Positions 1 to 10,094 are shown, counted from the stretch's first letter. The stretch is 64,000 bases of DNA from Zoogloea sp. 1C4 (GCF_009469605.1 NZ_SSXU01000012.1:62001-126000); one strand, 5' to 3'. Notes: generated from the sequence alone by a model not told the origin. Numbers and translations: made by a program.

Positions 1-741
1 GGCGGCGTCCCGGGCAATCGCCACGGTGCGGCCGGCCAGCAGCGGCGCGACAGGCGGCGGTTCGGCGGCCGGAAAGCTCACCGGCGGCGGCAGATCGGCC
101 GCGCCGGTGCGGGCGAGATGGTCGGCCAGGCGATCGAGGCGCTCGTCCAGATCGGCGATCTCGGCAGCCTGCAGAATGCCCAGGTGGCGCTCCGGCAGCG
201 CGGCGTCGGCGTCGCGGGGGATCGCGCCGTACCAGGCGATCTCGCCGGGCAGGCAGTCGCGCAGCAGCTTGGCGTGGCCCTCGCCACCCACGTGGTTGGC
301 GAGCACGCCCGAGAAGGGCAGATCCGGCTGCCAGGTGGCGAGGCCGTGGGCCACAGCGGCGAAGGTCTGGGCCATCGCCTTGGCGTCGATCACCGCCATC
401 ACCGGAATGCCGAAGCGGCGGGCGATGTCGGCGCCCGAAGGCTTGCCGTCGAAGAGGCCCATCACCCCTTCGACGAGGATCAGGTCGGCCTCCTGCGCCG
501 CGGCGTGCAGGCGCCAGGCGGCGTCCATCTCGCCGCACATGCCCAGGTCGAGGTTGTACACCGGCGCGCCGGTGGCGACCGTGTGGATCTGCGGATCGAG
601 GAAATCCGGCCCGCACTTGAACACCCGCACCCTGCGCCCCTGGCGCACGTGCAGGCGGGCGAGGGCGGCGGTGACGGTCGTCTTGCCCTGGCCGGAAGAC
701 GGCGCGGCGACGAACAGCGCGGGGCAGCGGGCCGCCGTCAT
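1..741 (-). CDS. cbiA: Cobyrinic acid a,c-diamide synthase, C-terminus cut by window edge
   Basis: This enzyme makes the ATP- and glutamine-dependent amidations at the a and c side chains of the corrin ring in the cytoplasm. Reading leftward from the ATG at 741, 247 codons stay open to base 1, so the gene runs off the window. The N-terminus has the dethiobiotin-synthetase-like P-loop [10 protein letters not shown] (residues 13-22), then KCGPDFLDP and [10 protein letters not shown], all typical of CbiA/CobB. The C-terminal glutamine amidotransferase domain lies outside. The start overlaps the cobA stop by 4 nt (ATGA), so the two are translationally coupled. CbiA and CobB are homologues; the anaerobic-type cob genes in the window favour the cbiA name. 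Confidence 0.9.
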   Translation of the reverse strand, partial: MTAARCPALFVAAPSSGQGKTTVTAALARLHVRQGRRVRVFKCGPDFLDPQIHTVATGAPVYNLDLGMCGEMDAAWRLHAAAQEADLILVEGVMGLFDGKPSGADIARRFGIPVMAVIDAKAMAQTFAAVAHGLATWQPDLPFSGVLANHVGGEGHAKLLRDCLPGEIAWYGAIPRDADAALPERHLGILQAAEIADLDERLDRLADHLARTGAADLPPPVSFPAAEPPPVAPLLAGRTVAIARDAA

Positions 742-1529
742 TCGTCGCGCTCCGGGTGGAACCACGCCAGCCGCGGCTGCAGCGACACCACGTCGCCGAC
801 GATGGTGAGCGCCGGCGGGGTGATGCCGGCCGCCTTGACCGCGCCCGGCAGCGTCGCCAGATCGGCGGTCACGACGCGCTGGGCCTTCGTGGTGCCGCGC
901 CGCACGACGGCCGCCGGGGTGGTGGCGGGCAGGCCGTGGGCCACCAGCTTGTCGCAGATCGTCGCCAGCTGGGTGATGCCCATGTAGAACACCAGGGTCT
1001 GCTTGCCGCGGGCGAGCATGTCCCAGTCCAGGTCCACCGTGCCATCCTTCAGGTGGCCGGTGACGAACACGCAGGCCTGGGCGAAATCCCGGTGGGTGAG
1101 GGGGATGCCGGCGTAGGCGCCGATGCCCGCCGCGGCGGTGATGCCGGGGATCACCTCGAAGGACACGCCGGCCTTCACCAGCTCTTCCACCTCTTCGCCG
1201 CCGCGCCCGAAGATGAACGGGTCGCCGCCCTTCAGGCGCACCACGCGCTTGCCCTGGCGGGCCAGATCGACCAGCAGCAGATTGATGTCGCCCTGGGGCA
1301 GGGCGTGGTTGGAGGCCTTCTTGCCCACGTAGATGCGCTCGACCGCCGCCGGCACGCAGGCCAGCACCTCGGCGCTCACCAGGTTGTCGTAGACCAGCAC
1401 GTCGGCCTCCAGCAGCAGGCGGGCGGCGCGCAGGGTGAGGAGTTCCGGATCGCCCGGCCCGGAACCGACGAGATAGACCCAGCCCGGCTGGGCCGGACGA
1501 TGGCTGGCGGGAAAAACGGTATCAGGCAC
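738..1529 (-). CDS. cobA: Uroporphyrinogen-III C-methyltransferase (SUMT)
   Basis: It transfers two methyl groups from S-adenosylmethionine to uroporphyrinogen III to give precorrin-2, the branch point to cobalamin and sirohaem. The 263-residue protein is a single-domain SUMT without the CysG dehydrogenase part. Motifs seen: [12 protein letters not shown] (residues 22-33, SAM methylase signature), [16 protein letters not shown], and [20 protein letters not shown]. The start is GTG with AGGAG seven bases upstream. It lies 27 nt after the CobL-like gene and overlaps cbiA by 4 nt, so the three appear to be one leftward transcript. Sirohaem use is possible, but the neighbours indicate cobalamin. 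Confidence 0.95.
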   Translation of the reverse strand: MPDTVFPASHRPAQPGWVYLVGSGPGDPELLTLRAARLLLEADVLVYDNLVSAEVLACVPAAVERIYVGKKASNHALPQGDINLLLVDLARQGKRVVRLKGGDPFIFGRGGEEVEELVKAGVSFEVIPGITAAAGIGAYAGIPLTHRDFAQACVFVTGHLKDGTVDLDWDMLARGKQTLVFYMGITQLATICDKLVAHGLPATTPAAVVRRGTTKAQRVVTADLATLPGAVKAAGITPPALTIVGDVVSLQPRLAWFHPERDE

Positions 1530-1556
1530 GACGGTGCTCCTGGCGGACTCGACGAT

Positions 1557-3425
1557 TCAGTTTAGCGGCTTGCGCCACAGGGCGAGGCGGATCGGCGCGG
1601 CGGGCGCAAAACGCAGCCGGCCGGCCACCGTCTCGCCGCGGGCGAGGCTCAGCTCCTGCCAGGCCTCGGCGGGCACCTGGGCGGCAAAGGCGAGCAGGTC
1701 GGCGCGGGCGTGGTCGTCCTCGGCGGTGGCCACCAGCCGGCCGCCCGGGGCAAGGCGCGTCCAGGCAGCGGCGAGCCAGTCCGACAGACCGACGCCACCC
1801 CGCACGAACACCGCCTCGGGCATCGGCCACTCGCGGCTGCGCAGCGGCGAGGCGGACGGGATCGCGGCGAGGTTTTCACCCACCCCGGCGCGGGCCATCG
1901 CCACGCCCAGCAGGCTCGGCTCGACACCGACCGCACGCACGCGGGCCGTCGGCACCGCCCGGGCCCATTCGAGGGCCAGGCTGGCTTCGCCGTCGGAGAT
2001 CGCCCAGCCCTGCTCCCACGCCGCCGGCTGCAGCCACGCCAGCGCCAGCAGACGCGCGGCCAGGGGCAGGGCGGCCGGAGCGTCCTCGCCCAGCGCAGCG
2101 TCGGTGAGGCCGGGCAGTTCGGCAAACACGCCGGCCGACGGGCCGGTGGCGAGGATCAACACCGCGTGGGCGTCGAAGTTTTCGCGCAGCTCGGCCAACT
2201 CGGAAGCCAGCCACGCCCGCGAGCGCAGGCCGTCAGCGGTGAATTCGCACACCCACACCCGGGCGCCGGCAAAGCCGCTGTCCACCAGCAACCGGGCCAC
2301 CGCGCCGGGGGCGGCGGCATCGGCCACCGGCACCGCCAGCAGGCGATGGGCGCGCAGCTGGCCGCGCAGCGCCGCCATCGGCGCCCGACGCAGATCCACC
2401 AGCGACACGATCTCGCCCGACAGGCCCAGCGACGCACACGCCGCCTGAACCCGGCCGACGCCGGCCAGCAGGCACACGTTGCCGGGGCCCAGTTCGGCCA
2501 GCAGTTCGAGGCCGGGGCCGTCGCCGGCGCCGTCGCCCACCACCGCCAGCACGCTGCCGGCGTGACCAACCCGGCGGAGGTCGAGGTGGATGGAATCGGC
2601 GCCGCACAGCTCCTGGGGCACCTCCAGCGCGAGGCCGGCGAGGCGGTCCAGCGCTTCGGCGGTGCCGAGGATCACCCGGGCGCCACGCAGGGCGTCGAGG
2701 GCCGCGGCGGAGAGCACCGGCGGCTGCTCCAGGCCCAGGCTCACCACGGTGAGAGGCAGCGGCTCGGCGGGTTCGGGTTCCGGCGCGATGTCGGCCATGG
2801 GCTGCGCATCGGCGATGGCTTCGACGGCGGGCACATCCACGGGCGCCTCCACGGGCGCTTCGGCCACCGGGGCCTCGGCGACGAGGGCAAGCTCGGGCAG
2901 TTCGGCCTGGGCGTCGCTGTCGTCCGCCGGGCCGTTGGCGCTGCGCTCGCCCTTGCCGCGGCGACGCTTGCGCCGACGGCGGGGGCCGGCGGGGGATTCG
3001 GCGTCGTCGGCGGTGGTGGCTTCGTCGGCCGCGGTGTCGGATTCAGCTTCCGCGGCGAGGGCTTCGTCGGTGGCGGGCTCGATGGCCTGGGCGGCCACGT
3101 CGACAGGTGCTTCGGCCACGACTTCAGGCTCGGCAGCGACGGGCGAATCCTCGACCGGCGCGGCGACGGGTTCGGCCTCGGCTTCGACGGCGAACAGATC
3201 GGCGATCACTTCGGCCGCCGGGGCCTCGGCCTCCGGCTTGGCCTTGGGCTTGCGGGGGGCGCGCTTGGCGCGGGCGGGTTTGGCGGCGGCTGCCTCGGTC
3301 GGCGCGCCATCGGCGGGCGCTGCGTCGGCCTTCTTGCGGCTGCGGGCCGGCGCCTTGGCACGAGCGGCAGGCTTGGCGGCTTCGTCGGCGGCGGGCGCCG
3401 GCGTGATGAGTTGTTCGTCGTTCAT
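1557..3425 (-). CDS. Degenerate CobL (CbiE/CbiT-like) protein with low-complexity N-terminus
   Basis: This 622-residue protein has two unlike halves. Residues 1 to about 240 are Ala/Pro/Glu/Lys-rich with a basic tract, RRRRKRRRGKG. The rest follows the CobL layout: a CbiE-like segment (VVSLGLEQPPVLSAAALDAL), then a CbiT-like segment ending in VFVRGGVGLSDW and LAPGGRLVAT, which line up with VFIGGSGGELAG and LRPGGRLVMN of the true CobL encoded at 19955-21238. The glycine-rich SAM loop of CbiT (GAGSG in the true CobL) reads SDGEA here, and the GxGPG loop of CbiE is absent, so methyltransferase activity is doubtful. I chose ATG 3425 because the 42 codons upstream look non-coding. It lies directly upstream of cobA and cbiA. 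A structural or regulatory role is possible; function unknown. Confidence 0.75.
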   Translation of the reverse strand: MNDEQLITPAPAADEAAKPAARAKAPARSRKKADAAPADGAPTEAAAAKPARAKRAPRKPKAKPEAEAPAAEVIADLFAVEAEAEPVAAPVEDSPVAAEPEVVAEAPVDVAAQAIEPATDEALAAEAESDTAADEATTADDAESPAGPRRRRKRRRGKGERSANGPADDSDAQAELPELALVAEAPVAEAPVEAPVDVPAVEAIADAQPMADIAPEPEPAEPLPLTVVSLGLEQPPVLSAAALDALRGARVILGTAEALDRLAGLALEVPQELCGADSIHLDLRRVGHAGSVLAVVGDGAGDGPGLELLAELGPGNVCLLAGVGRVQAACASLGLSGEIVSLVDLRRAPMAALRGQLRAHRLLAVPVADAAAPGAVARLLVDSGFAGARVWVCEFTADGLRSRAWLASELAELRENFDAHAVLILATGPSAGVFAELPGLTDAALGEDAPAALPLAARLLALAWLQPAAWEQGWAISDGEASLALEWARAVPTARVRAVGVEPSLLGVAMARAGVGENLAAIPSASPLRSREWPMPEAVFVRGGVGLSDWLAAAWTRLAPGGRLVATAEDDHARADLLAFAAQVPAEAWQELSLARGETVAGRLRFAPAAPIRLALWRKPLN

Positions 3426-3649
3426 GGGGGACGGCCGCGCCCATGCGCGACCGGAAAAACGGGGGTCGCAGGATAGCACGAAGCCTTTTCCGGCCGAGTC
3501 CGGCATCGGCCGCCCACAGTGGGCAATCTGCCTGACCGAAATGGTGTTCATGCCATGCGTGTTGATCTTAAATTTTGCCCGCGCCGTGCCGTTGAATCAC
3601 GACTGCGCGGCCGCAATCCTGTGACACGCGATCCTCCAAGGGAGACACC

Positions 3650-4387
3650 ATGAAAAAAACACTGACCACCCGCTTCCTCACCCTCGGCCTGGCCACCCTG
3701 GCCGCCAGCAGCGTCGCCTTCGCGGCGGACGACCACGGCGGCCCGGTGGTGCCCAAGCCCTACACCACCGGCGCAACCCTCACCAAGTCGGTCCAGGCGA
3801 GCATCACGCCGGACAAGGCCATCGACATCCTGAAGGCCGGCAACGCGCGCTTCGCCGCCAACAAGCCGCTGCGCCGCAACCTGAAGGCCCAGGTCCAGAC
3901 CACCGCGCTGGGCCAGTTCCCGTTTGCCAGCGTGGTCGGCTGCATCGACTCCCGCGCCGCGCCGGAGCTGGTGTTCGACCAGGGCATCGGCGATCTCTTC
4001 GTGGCGCGGGTGGCGGGCAACACCGTCAATCCGGACATCCTGGGCAGCCTCGAGTACGCCGCCAAGGTGGCCGGCTCGCGGGTGATCGTGGTGCTGGGCC
4101 ACACCAGCTGCGGGGCCATCAAGGGCGCTTGCGACGACGTGAAGATGGGCAACCTCACCACCCTGCTCGAGAAGTTCAAGCCGGCCGTCGCCGCCGCCTC
4201 GACGCCGGGCGAGCGCAATTCCCACAACCACGCCTTCGTGGATGAGGTGACCGAGCTCAACGTGAAGCAGGTGGTGGCCCGCATCCGCACCGAAAGCCCG
4301 GTGCTGAAGGCGCTGGAAGACGAAGGCAAGATCCGCATCGTCGGCGCGCTGTACGACACCAGCAGCGGCAAGGTGGCGTGGTACTGA
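3650..4387 (+). CDS. Periplasmic beta-class carbonic anhydrase
   Basis: It interconverts CO2 and bicarbonate. The 245-residue protein starts with a Sec signal peptide (MKKTLTTRF, hydrophobic stretch, cleavage near AFA-AD, about residue 25), so it should act in the periplasm. The beta-carbonic anhydrase zinc ligands are present in CIDSRAAPE (Cys, Asp/Arg dyad) and GHTSCGAIKG (His-x-x-Cys). AGGGAGAC lies just upstream of the ATG. The gene stands alone, between two leftward units, and is followed by a strong terminator. Most beta-class enzymes are cytoplasmic; exported versions are known, and the signal peptide here is clear. Confidence 0.93.
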   Translation: MKKTLTTRFLTLGLATLAASSVAFAADDHGGPVVPKPYTTGATLTKSVQASITPDKAIDILKAGNARFAANKPLRRNLKAQVQTTALGQFPFASVVGCIDSRAAPELVFDQGIGDLFVARVAGNTVNPDILGSLEYAAKVAGSRVIVVLGHTSCGAIKGACDDVKMGNLTTLLEKFKPAVAAASTPGERNSHNHAFVDEVTELNVKQVVARIRTESPVLKALEDEGKIRIVGALYDTSSGKVAWY

Positions 4388-4409
4388 GCAACGCCTGACC
4401 CTTTGAAAC

Positions 4410-4442
4410 GACAAGGCCCGCTTTCGCGAGCCTTGTCTTTCT
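4410..4442 (+). terminator. Rho-independent terminator after carbonic anhydrase
   Basis: GACAAGGC and GCCTTGTC form an eight-base stem, with an inner CGC/GCG pairing around TTTC, followed by TTTCT. It lies 23 nt after the stop and separates the gene from the convergent oxidase gene ending at 4462. Confidence 0.8.
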
Positions 4443-4461
4443 GGTGCCGTGGAATGCCGGC

Positions 4462-7400
4462 TTACAGCAGCACGCGCTCGATGCCGCCGCTGTTGGCCTT
4501 GGCCACGTAGTCGGACATCCAGTTGTCGCCGAGGATGTGCTTGGCCATCTCGACCACGATGTAGTCCGCATCCACGCCACCGGCATCGCCGCTGTAGCGG
4601 GACAAGCCCTGCAGGCAGCTCGGGCAGGAGGTGAGGATCTTCACCGGGGTGGCGGCGTCGGCCCCGCGCAGCTTCTCAGCGCCCTTCTCGATCTCTTCCT
4701 GCTTGCGGAAGCGGACCTGGGTGGAGATGTCGGGGCGCGACACGGCCAGGGTGCCGGATTCGCCGCAGCAGCGGTCGGACAGATCAACCCGCGTGCCCAT
4801 CAGCTCGTTGGCCACCTTGATGCCGGAGTGCACCTTCATCGGGGTGTGGCAGGGCTCGTGGTACATGTAGCGGGCGCCGGTGATGCCGTCGAGCTTCAGG
4901 CCCTTTTCCATGAGGTATTCGTGGATGTCGAGCAGGCGGCAGCCGGGGAAGATCTTCTCGAACTGGTACTTCATCAGCTGGTCCATGCAGGTGCCGCAGG
5001 ACACGATGACCGTCTTGATGTCGAGGTAGTTGAGCGTGTTGGCGACCCGGTGGAACAGCACCCGGTTGTCGGTGGTGATCTGCTGGCCCTTGTCCTCTTC
5101 ACCGGCCGATGTCTGCGGGTAGCCGCAGCACAGGTAGCCCGGCGGCAGCACGGTGGTGGTGCCGACCTGGTAGAGCATCGCCTGGGTGGCGAGGCCGACC
5201 TGGCTGAACAGGCGCTCCGAGCCGCAGCCCGGGAAGTAGAACACCGCCTCGGATTCGTCGCGCTTCACCTTCGGGTTGCGGATCACCGGGACGATGGTGT
5301 CGTCCTCGATGTCCAGCAGCGCGCGGGATGTGCGCTTGGGCAGCCCGCCCGGCATCGGCTTGTTGATGAAGTGGATCACCTGGGCCTTGATGGGCGGCTT
5401 GCCGAGGGTTGCCGGCGGATGCTGGACCTGCCCCTGGATCAGCCCGAGGCTCTTGCCGATGCGGTGGCCGAGGCGCTGGGCCTTGTAGCCCCAGCCGATC
5501 ATCGTCGAGCGGATCAGCTTGATGGTGGCCGGGTCCTTGGCGGTCAGGAAGGCCATCGCCGCGGCCTTGCCGGGGTTGAAGGACTTCTTGCCCTGCTCGC
5601 GCAGCAGGTTGCGCATCTTGATCGACACGTCACCGAAGTCGATGTCCACCGGGCACGGCTTCTCGCACTTGTGGCACACCGTGCAGTGGTCGGCCACGTC
5701 CTCGAACTCGGCCCAGTGGGCCAGCGACACGCCGCGGCGGGTCTGCTCTTCGTAGAGGAAGGCTTCGATCAGGAGCGAGGTGCTGAGGATCTTGTTGCGC
5801 GGGCTGTAGAGCAGGTTGGCGCGGGGCACGTGGGTCGAGCACACCGGCTTGCACTTGCCGCAGCGCAGGCAGTTTTTAATGTCGTGGGCGATCTCGTCGA
5901 TCGCCGTCTGCTCCATGATGAGCGACTCGTGGCCCATCAGGTTGAAGCTGGGCGTGTAGGCGTTGTCGAGGTTGCCCTTGAGCGGGCCGCCGCGCATCAG
6001 CTTGCCGCGGTTGAAGCGGCCTTCCGGGTCGACCTTGGCCTTGTACTGCCAGAAGCCGGCCATCTCGGCGTCGGTGAGGTAGTCGATCTTGGTGATGCCG
6101 ATGCCGTGCTCGCCGGAGATCACGCCGTCGAGGCTCCGCGCCAGCTCCATGATGCGGTCCACGGCCTTGTTGGCCGTCTGCAGCATCTCGTAGTTGTCGG
6201 AGTTGACGGGGATGTTGGTGTGCACGTTGCCGTCGCCGGCGTGCATGTGCAGGGCCACGAAGACGCGGCCGCGCAGCACCTGCTTGTGCACCTTCTTGAT
6301 CTCTTCGCGCACGAGGCCGAACAGCACGCCGTCGAAGATCTTGTCGAGGCGGGCGCGGAGCTCAGTCTTCCACGACGTGCGGACCGAGTAGTCCTGCAGG
6401 CGGTGGAAGAGCTTCGGGTTGGCGGCGCGGTTGGACAGCTCGCCGGCCTGGATGCCGTATTCGGCAAACTGCGGCTCGGCCTCGGCCAGCGGCAGATCCA
6501 GGTTGTCGAGCAGCCACTGCCAGCGACGGCGCACTGCGGCCACGTGGTCGAGGGCGTCCTTGCGGCGCTCGCCGATGAGCTCGTCGCGGGAGATGGTGGC
6601 GTCGCCGGCATCCAGCGGCAGATCGCCCTGCAGGAACCCGGTGAGGGCGTCGCACAGGGCCAGCTTGTTCTGCGTCGAGAGCTCGATGTTGATGCGCTCG
6701 ATGCCGTCGCAGTAATCGCCCATCCGCGGCAACGGAATCACCACGTCTTCGTTCACCTTGAAGGCGTTGGTATGGCGCGAGATGGCGGCGGTGCGCGAGC
6801 GGTCGAGCCAGAACTTCTTGCGCTGCTCGGGGCTGACGGCGATGAAGCCTTCGGCGCCGCGGGTGTTGGTCATGCGGATCACGTCGGAGACGGCGGTCAT
6901 CACCGCCACCTCGTCGTGGCCCACCACGTCGCCGATCAGCACCATCTTGGGCCGGCCGTGGCGCTTGGCCTTGGTGGTGTAGCCCACCGCGCGCACGTAG
7001 CGCTCGTCCAGGTGCTCCAGGCCGGCGAGCTGGATGCCTGCCGCGTGGCCGGCGCCGCCCGGCTTGAAGTAGTCGGTGATCTCGACGATGGCCGGCACGG
7101 CCTCGCGCACCTGGCCGAAGAACTCCAGGCACACGGTGCGGGTGACCGGCGGCATCTTGTGGAGCACCCAGCGTGAGGCGACGATCAGGCCGTCGGTGCC
7201 TTCCTTCTGCACGCCGGGCACGCCACCCAGGAACTTGTCGGTGACGTCCTTGCCGAGGCCCTCTTTGCGGCAGGCCGCGCCCGGCATGCGCAGGATCTCT
7301 TCGGAGATCTGCTTGTAGCTGCGCGCGTCAAAGCGGCGCAGGCGGAACTCGACGGTTTCCTGCTCGTGGATCTTGCCGAAGTTGTGGTTGAGGCGCTCGA

Positions 7401-8367
7401 CCTCCAGCCAGTTGCCATCCGGCGTGACCATCTTCCACCAGGCCAGGTTGTCGAGCGCGGTGCCCCACAGCACGGCCTTCTTACCGCCGGCGTTCATGGC
7501 GATGTTGCCGCCGATGCACGAGGCGCTGGCGGAGGTCGGGTCCACGGCAAACACGCGGCCGGCCGACGACGCCGCTTCGGAAACACGCTCGGTGACGACA
7601 CCGGCACCCGTGCGGATGGTGGCGTAGGGCGCCAGCGTGCCAGCGCCACCCGGGCCCGGCAGGGCGACTTCCTCGACCGGGCCAATGGAAATCAGTTTTT
7701 CGGTGTTGATGACCACCGAGCGCGGGTCGAGCGGCACGGCGCCGCCGGTATAGCCGGTGCCGCCCCCACGCGGGATGATGGTGAGGCCGAGTTCGATGCA
7801 GCTCTTGACCAGCGGCGCCATCTCTTCTTCGGTGTCCGGATACAGGACCACGAAGGGGTACTCGACGCGCCAGTCGGTGGCGTCGGTCACGTGGGAGACG
7901 CGAGCATGGCCGTCGAAGCAGATGTTGTCCTTGCGGGTGTGGCGGGCCAGCTCGTGCCGGACGCGCTTCCGGAGGTCGTAGGTTTCTTCGAAGAAGGCCT
8001 TGAAGCGATCCACCGCCGCGTGGGCGGCCAGCACCAGGCTCGCCACCTTGGCGCTGCGCTCGGGATCTTCGCCGCTGGCTTCCTCGCGGCGCTTTTCGAC
8101 CTCATGGAGGCGGTGGCGCAGGGCGTCGATCAGCGCGGCGCGACGATCCTGGTTGGCGAGCAGGTCGTCCTGCAGGTAGGGGTTGCGCTGAACGACCCAC
8201 ACATCGCCCAGCACCTCGTAGAGCATCCGCGCGGATCGGCCGGTGACGCGCTCGGAACGCAGGGCGTCGAGCGTCTGCCAGGCGTCATGGCCGAGCAGGC
8301 GGATCACGATCTCGCGGTCGGAGAACGAAGTGTAGTTGTAGGGGATTTCGCGCAGGCGCTGAGTCAT
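4462..8367 (-). CDS. DUF3683-type FAD-linked oxidase/Fe-S protein (GlcD-GlcF-like fusion)
   Basis: This 1301-residue protein fuses a flavin oxidase of the GlcD/D-lactate dehydrogenase type to a GlcF/GlpC-type iron-sulphur module. In order: an N-terminal DUF3683-like region ([17 protein letters not shown]), the PCMH FAD-binding motif [12 protein letters not shown] near residue 195, and the FAD-oxidase C-terminal domain ([18 protein letters not shown]). Two 4Fe-4S clusters follow ([11 protein letters not shown] near 833; [12 protein letters not shown] near 894), then two cysteine-rich CCG domains (CCGYP near 1080, CCGESGTL near 1198). It probably oxidises a 2-hydroxy acid such as D-lactate or glycolate and passes electrons to the quinone pool; the substrate cannot be read from sequence. 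ATG 8367 was chosen because the protein family begins at this motif; the upstream codons look spurious. Confidence 0.9.
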   Translation of the reverse strand: MTQRLREIPYNYTSFSDREIVIRLLGHDAWQTLDALRSERVTGRSARMLYEVLGDVWVVQRNPYLQDDLLANQDRRAALIDALRHRLHEVEKRREEASGEDPERSAKVASLVLAAHAAVDRFKAFFEETYDLRKRVRHELARHTRKDNICFDGHARVSHVTDATDWRVEYPFVVLYPDTEEEMAPLVKSCIELGLTIIPRGGGTGYTGGAVPLDPRSVVINTEKLISIGPVEEVALPGPGGAGTLAPYATIRTGAGVVTERVSEAASSAGRVFAVDPTSASASCIGGNIAMNAGGKKAVLWGTALDNLAWWKMVTPDGNWLEVERLNHNFGKIHEQETVEFRLRRFDARSYKQISEEILRMPGAACRKEGLGKDVTDKFLGGVPGVQKEGTDGLIVASRWVLHKMPPVTRTVCLEFFGQVREAVPAIVEITDYFKPGGAGHAAGIQLAGLEHLDERYVRAVGYTTKAKRHGRPKMVLIGDVVGHDEVAVMTAVSDVIRMTNTRGAEGFIAVSPEQRKKFWLDRSRTAAISRHTNAFKVNEDVVIPLPRMGDYCDGIERINIELSTQNKLALCDALTGFLQGDLPLDAGDATISRDELIGERRKDALDHVAAVRRRWQWLLDNLDLPLAEAEPQFAEYGIQAGELSNRAANPKLFHRLQDYSVRTSWKTELRARLDKIFDGVLFGLVREEIKKVHKQVLRGRVFVALHMHAGDGNVHTNIPVNSDNYEMLQTANKAVDRIMELARSLDGVISGEHGIGITKIDYLTDAEMAGFWQYKAKVDPEGRFNRGKLMRGGPLKGNLDNAYTPSFNLMGHESLIMEQTAIDEIAHDIKNCLRCGKCKPVCSTHVPRANLLYSPRNKILSTSLLIEAFLYEEQTRRGVSLAHWAEFEDVADHCTVCHKCEKPCPVDIDFGDVSIKMRNLLREQGKKSFNPGKAAAMAFLTAKDPATIKLIRSTMIGWGYKAQRLGHRIGKSLGLIQGQVQHPPATLGKPPIKAQVIHFINKPMPGGLPKRTSRALLDIEDDTIVPVIRNPKVKRDESEAVFYFPGCGSERLFSQVGLATQAMLYQVGTTTVLPPGYLCCGYPQTSAGEEDKGQQITTDNRVLFHRVANTLNYLDIKTVIVSCGTCMDQLMKYQFEKIFPGCRLLDIHEYLMEKGLKLDGITGARYMYHEPCHTPMKVHSGIKVANELMGTRVDLSDRCCGESGTLAVSRPDISTQVRFRKQEEIEKGAEKLRGADAATPVKILTSCPSCLQGLSRYSGDAGGVDADYIVVEMAKHILGDNWMSDYVAKANSGGIERVLL

Positions 8368-8454
8368 TGCGTTACCTGGATTCGTACGGCGGAGAACTCT
8401 GCATTCTAGCGGAGCGGCCCGCCTTCTGTCGAAAAACAAAGCCTTACAGCGGGA

Positions 8455-8497
8455 AGGGAAAAGCAGAACGGCCCACCCCGGAAGGGGCAGGCCGTTC
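8455..8497 (-). terminator. Terminator downstream of the GDSL esterase
   Basis: GAACGGCC (8466-8473) pairs with GGCCGTTC (8490-8497), with an inner CCCC/GGGG extension. On the minus strand the hairpin is followed by TGCTTTTCCC. It ends the esterase transcript before the oxidase start at 8367. Confidence 0.8.
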
Positions 8498-8520
8498 GAC
8501 AACAGGGCTGCTGGAGAGGT

Positions 8521-9558
8521 TCAGCCGCGCATCTGGCGACGCCGCAGGAAGCCCATCATGCCCAGCCCGGCGAAGAGCAGCGAGAGGGTGGTGGGCTCGG
8601 GGACGGCCAGTGCATCGTAGGCCAGCAGGGCCAGCCGGTTGTGCAAGGCCTGGGACGGATGCATGTAGTCGAAGTACATGTAACCGCTGGCGTCGGCGCA
8701 GGTGGTCGGGGTGCCCCAGCCAGGCCGCGGCGCGCCGTCGGGATCGCCGGTGTAGCAGGCGTGGGTGGTGTCGGTGAAGCCGTAGGCGGCGGGGTCGTTG
8801 GTCACCTTGGTCTGCTCGGTGAAGACGTCGAACAGGGTGATGTCGAGCGCCGAAAAGGCTGCACTCCCCACCAGGCCCGCCAGGGCCGAGTTGAAGCCGA
8901 CGCTGGCCGACTGGGCGATGCTGCTCAGGAGCGGACTGCCGGCATAACGGATGACCGGGGTCTGGGAGAGGTCGGGCAGGTTGAGCACCAGGAAGTGCTG
9001 GGCGCCATTGAGCCCCAGCGCGCCGATGGCCGAACCGATGGCCGAGATCGAGGTGCCGATCTGGGTGCCGATGGCCGACGGGCTGCCGCCCATCGCCACG
9101 GTGGTGATGCCGTCGGAGACGTTGTTCGCACCGGCCCACAGCACGTAAAGCGCGTTGGGGTCGGCGGCGCCCGCGTGACTGCTCACGTAAGACGTCACCT
9201 GCTGGTTGAACGACAGACCACCCAGCGGCACCAGCGCCGGCGTGATGCCATCGACCCGCGCGCCGCCGTAGGCGTAGTTGGTGCCACCCGCCACCGAAGG
9301 CGTGACCGAGAGGCCCATGAAGCTGGCCATGTAGTCGATGTAGTTGTAGCCGTTGGTGAAGCGGCCGGAGGTGGTGCCGTTGGTGAAGATCGAGGTCCGG
9401 GGCACGGCGCCACCGGAGATCAGCGCGTCGTTGCCGACGTCGGAGAGGCTGTCGCCGAAGACGTACATGGCCGAGTAGGGCCCGGCCTGGGCGAGGGATG
9501 CCGAAAAGGCAAGGGCGATGCCGGCGGCACCAACAATAAAGCGCTGACGCAAAGTCAT
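8521..9558 (-). CDS. PEP-CTERM GDSL/SGNH-family esterase
   Basis: This is a predicted secreted SGNH hydrolase of 345 residues. It has a Sec signal peptide (cleavage near AQA-GP, residue 25), the GDSL block FGDSLSDVGN with the nucleophilic serine, an Asn block (WAGANNV), and a C-terminal Asp/His block, DYMHPS. The C-terminus is a PEP-CTERM sorting signal: VPEPTTL, a hydrophobic segment, then RRRQ. Such proteins are exported and processed by exosortase, usually in bacteria that make an extracellular polysaccharide matrix. The exosortase gene is not in this window. A strong SD (GGGAGGT) precedes the ATG. The substrate is unknown; lipase, esterase and acetyl-esterase activities all occur in the family. 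Confidence 0.93.
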   Translation of the reverse strand: MTLRQRFIVGAAGIALAFSASLAQAGPYSAMYVFGDSLSDVGNDALISGGAVPRTSIFTNGTTSGRFTNGYNYIDYMASFMGLSVTPSVAGGTNYAYGGARVDGITPALVPLGGLSFNQQVTSYVSSHAGAADPNALYVLWAGANNVSDGITTVAMGGSPSAIGTQIGTSISAIGSAIGALGLNGAQHFLVLNLPDLSQTPVIRYAGSPLLSSIAQSASVGFNSALAGLVGSAAFSALDITLFDVFTEQTKVTNDPAAYGFTDTTHACYTGDPDGAPRPGWGTPTTCADASGYMYFDYMHPSQALHNRLALLAYDALAVPEPTTLSLLFAGLGMMGFLRRRQMRG

Positions 9559-9585
9559 GACTACCTCCCGGGAGCAAGTTGGATG

Positions 9586-9601
9586 GCGGGCAAACGCCCG
9601 C
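9586..9601 (-). other. 5' UTR hairpin of the GDSL esterase mRNA
   Basis: GCGGGC and GCCCGC form a six-base stem around a four-base loop, about 30 nt upstream of the start codon. A second G/C-rich stem is possible further upstream (9605-9628). I could not match this leader to a known riboswitch class. Confidence 0.4.
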
Positions 9602-9647
9602 TCACCCCTCTTCGGGGGGCTTTCCCCTGCGACGCGCCCAATTCGAC

Positions 9648-9675
9648 ACTATAGGCAGGGGACGAAAGATGTAAA
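9648..9675 (-). promoter_or_regulatory. Sigma-70 promoter for the GDSL esterase
   Basis: On the minus strand, TTTACA and TATAGT are separated by 16 nt. The predicted transcript has a leader of about 80 nt before the ATG at 9558. Confidence 0.65.
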
Positions 9676-9740
9676 GGCAGCAAAAACCCAATATGGGCTA
9701 GCCATGCCGCCATGCTGACGGGAAGTGCCCGCCCGCGTCC

Positions 9741-10094
9741 TCAGCCCACCGCAGCCTGCACCGCCACCTCCACCCGCCAGCCGGGGTTCGCCAGGCGGAC
9801 CACCTGCACACAGGCGCGGCACGGCGCCGTGCCCGCCGGCACCCAGGCGTCCCACACGGCATTTACCGCGTCGTAGTCGGCCATGTCAACGAGATACAGC
9901 GTGGCCATCAGCAGGCGATCCTTGCCGCTGCCGGCGGCGACCAGGTAACGCTCGAGGCTGGCCAGCATCTGCGCCGTCTGGGTTGCCACGTCGGCGGTCT
10001 CGTCGGGGGGCACCTCGACGCAATGCACCACGCCGTTGTGCACGCAGAAATCGGAGTAGCGCCGGGTGGTGCCGGCCCGCTGGATGTCGCTCAT
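9741..10094 (-). CDS. RidA/YjgF-family enamine/imine deaminase (YoaB-like)
   Basis: RidA-family proteins hydrolyse reactive enamines and imines, notably those released by PLP enzymes such as threonine dehydratase. This 117-residue protein has the family's short alpha/beta fold. RRYSDFCVHNGVVHC, VWDAWVPAGTAPCRACVQ (with the conserved arginine) and the terminal VEVAVQA resemble E. coli YoaB more than RidA itself. It is divergent from ilvA across a 93-nt shared upstream region. The pairing makes sense because IlvA produces 2-aminocrotonate and 2-aminoacrylate. The family assignment is firm; the link to IlvA is inference from context. Confidence 0.85.
   Translation of the reverse strand: MSDIQRAGTTRRYSDFCVHNGVVHCVEVPPDETADVATQTAQMLASLERYLVAAGSGKDRLLMATLYLVDMADYDAVNAVWDAWVPAGTAPCRACVQVVRLANPGWRVEVAVQAAVG

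Noticed and set aside
1710-3476. A 588-codon plus-strand frame opposite the CobL-like gene
   Set aside because: Gly/His/Gln-rich antisense product without start context; the minus-strand frame continues the cobalamin operon.
4444-7176. A 910-codon plus-strand frame inside the FAD/Fe-S oxidase gene
   Set aside because: It lies antisense to a gene with clear cofactor motifs and gives a His/Gln/Ala-rich product with no family signature.
9586-9628. A possible cyclic-di-GMP (GEMM) riboswitch in the PEP-CTERM esterase leader
   Set aside because: There are G/C hairpins, but the GEMM core sequence and tetraloop/receptor pattern are not there.
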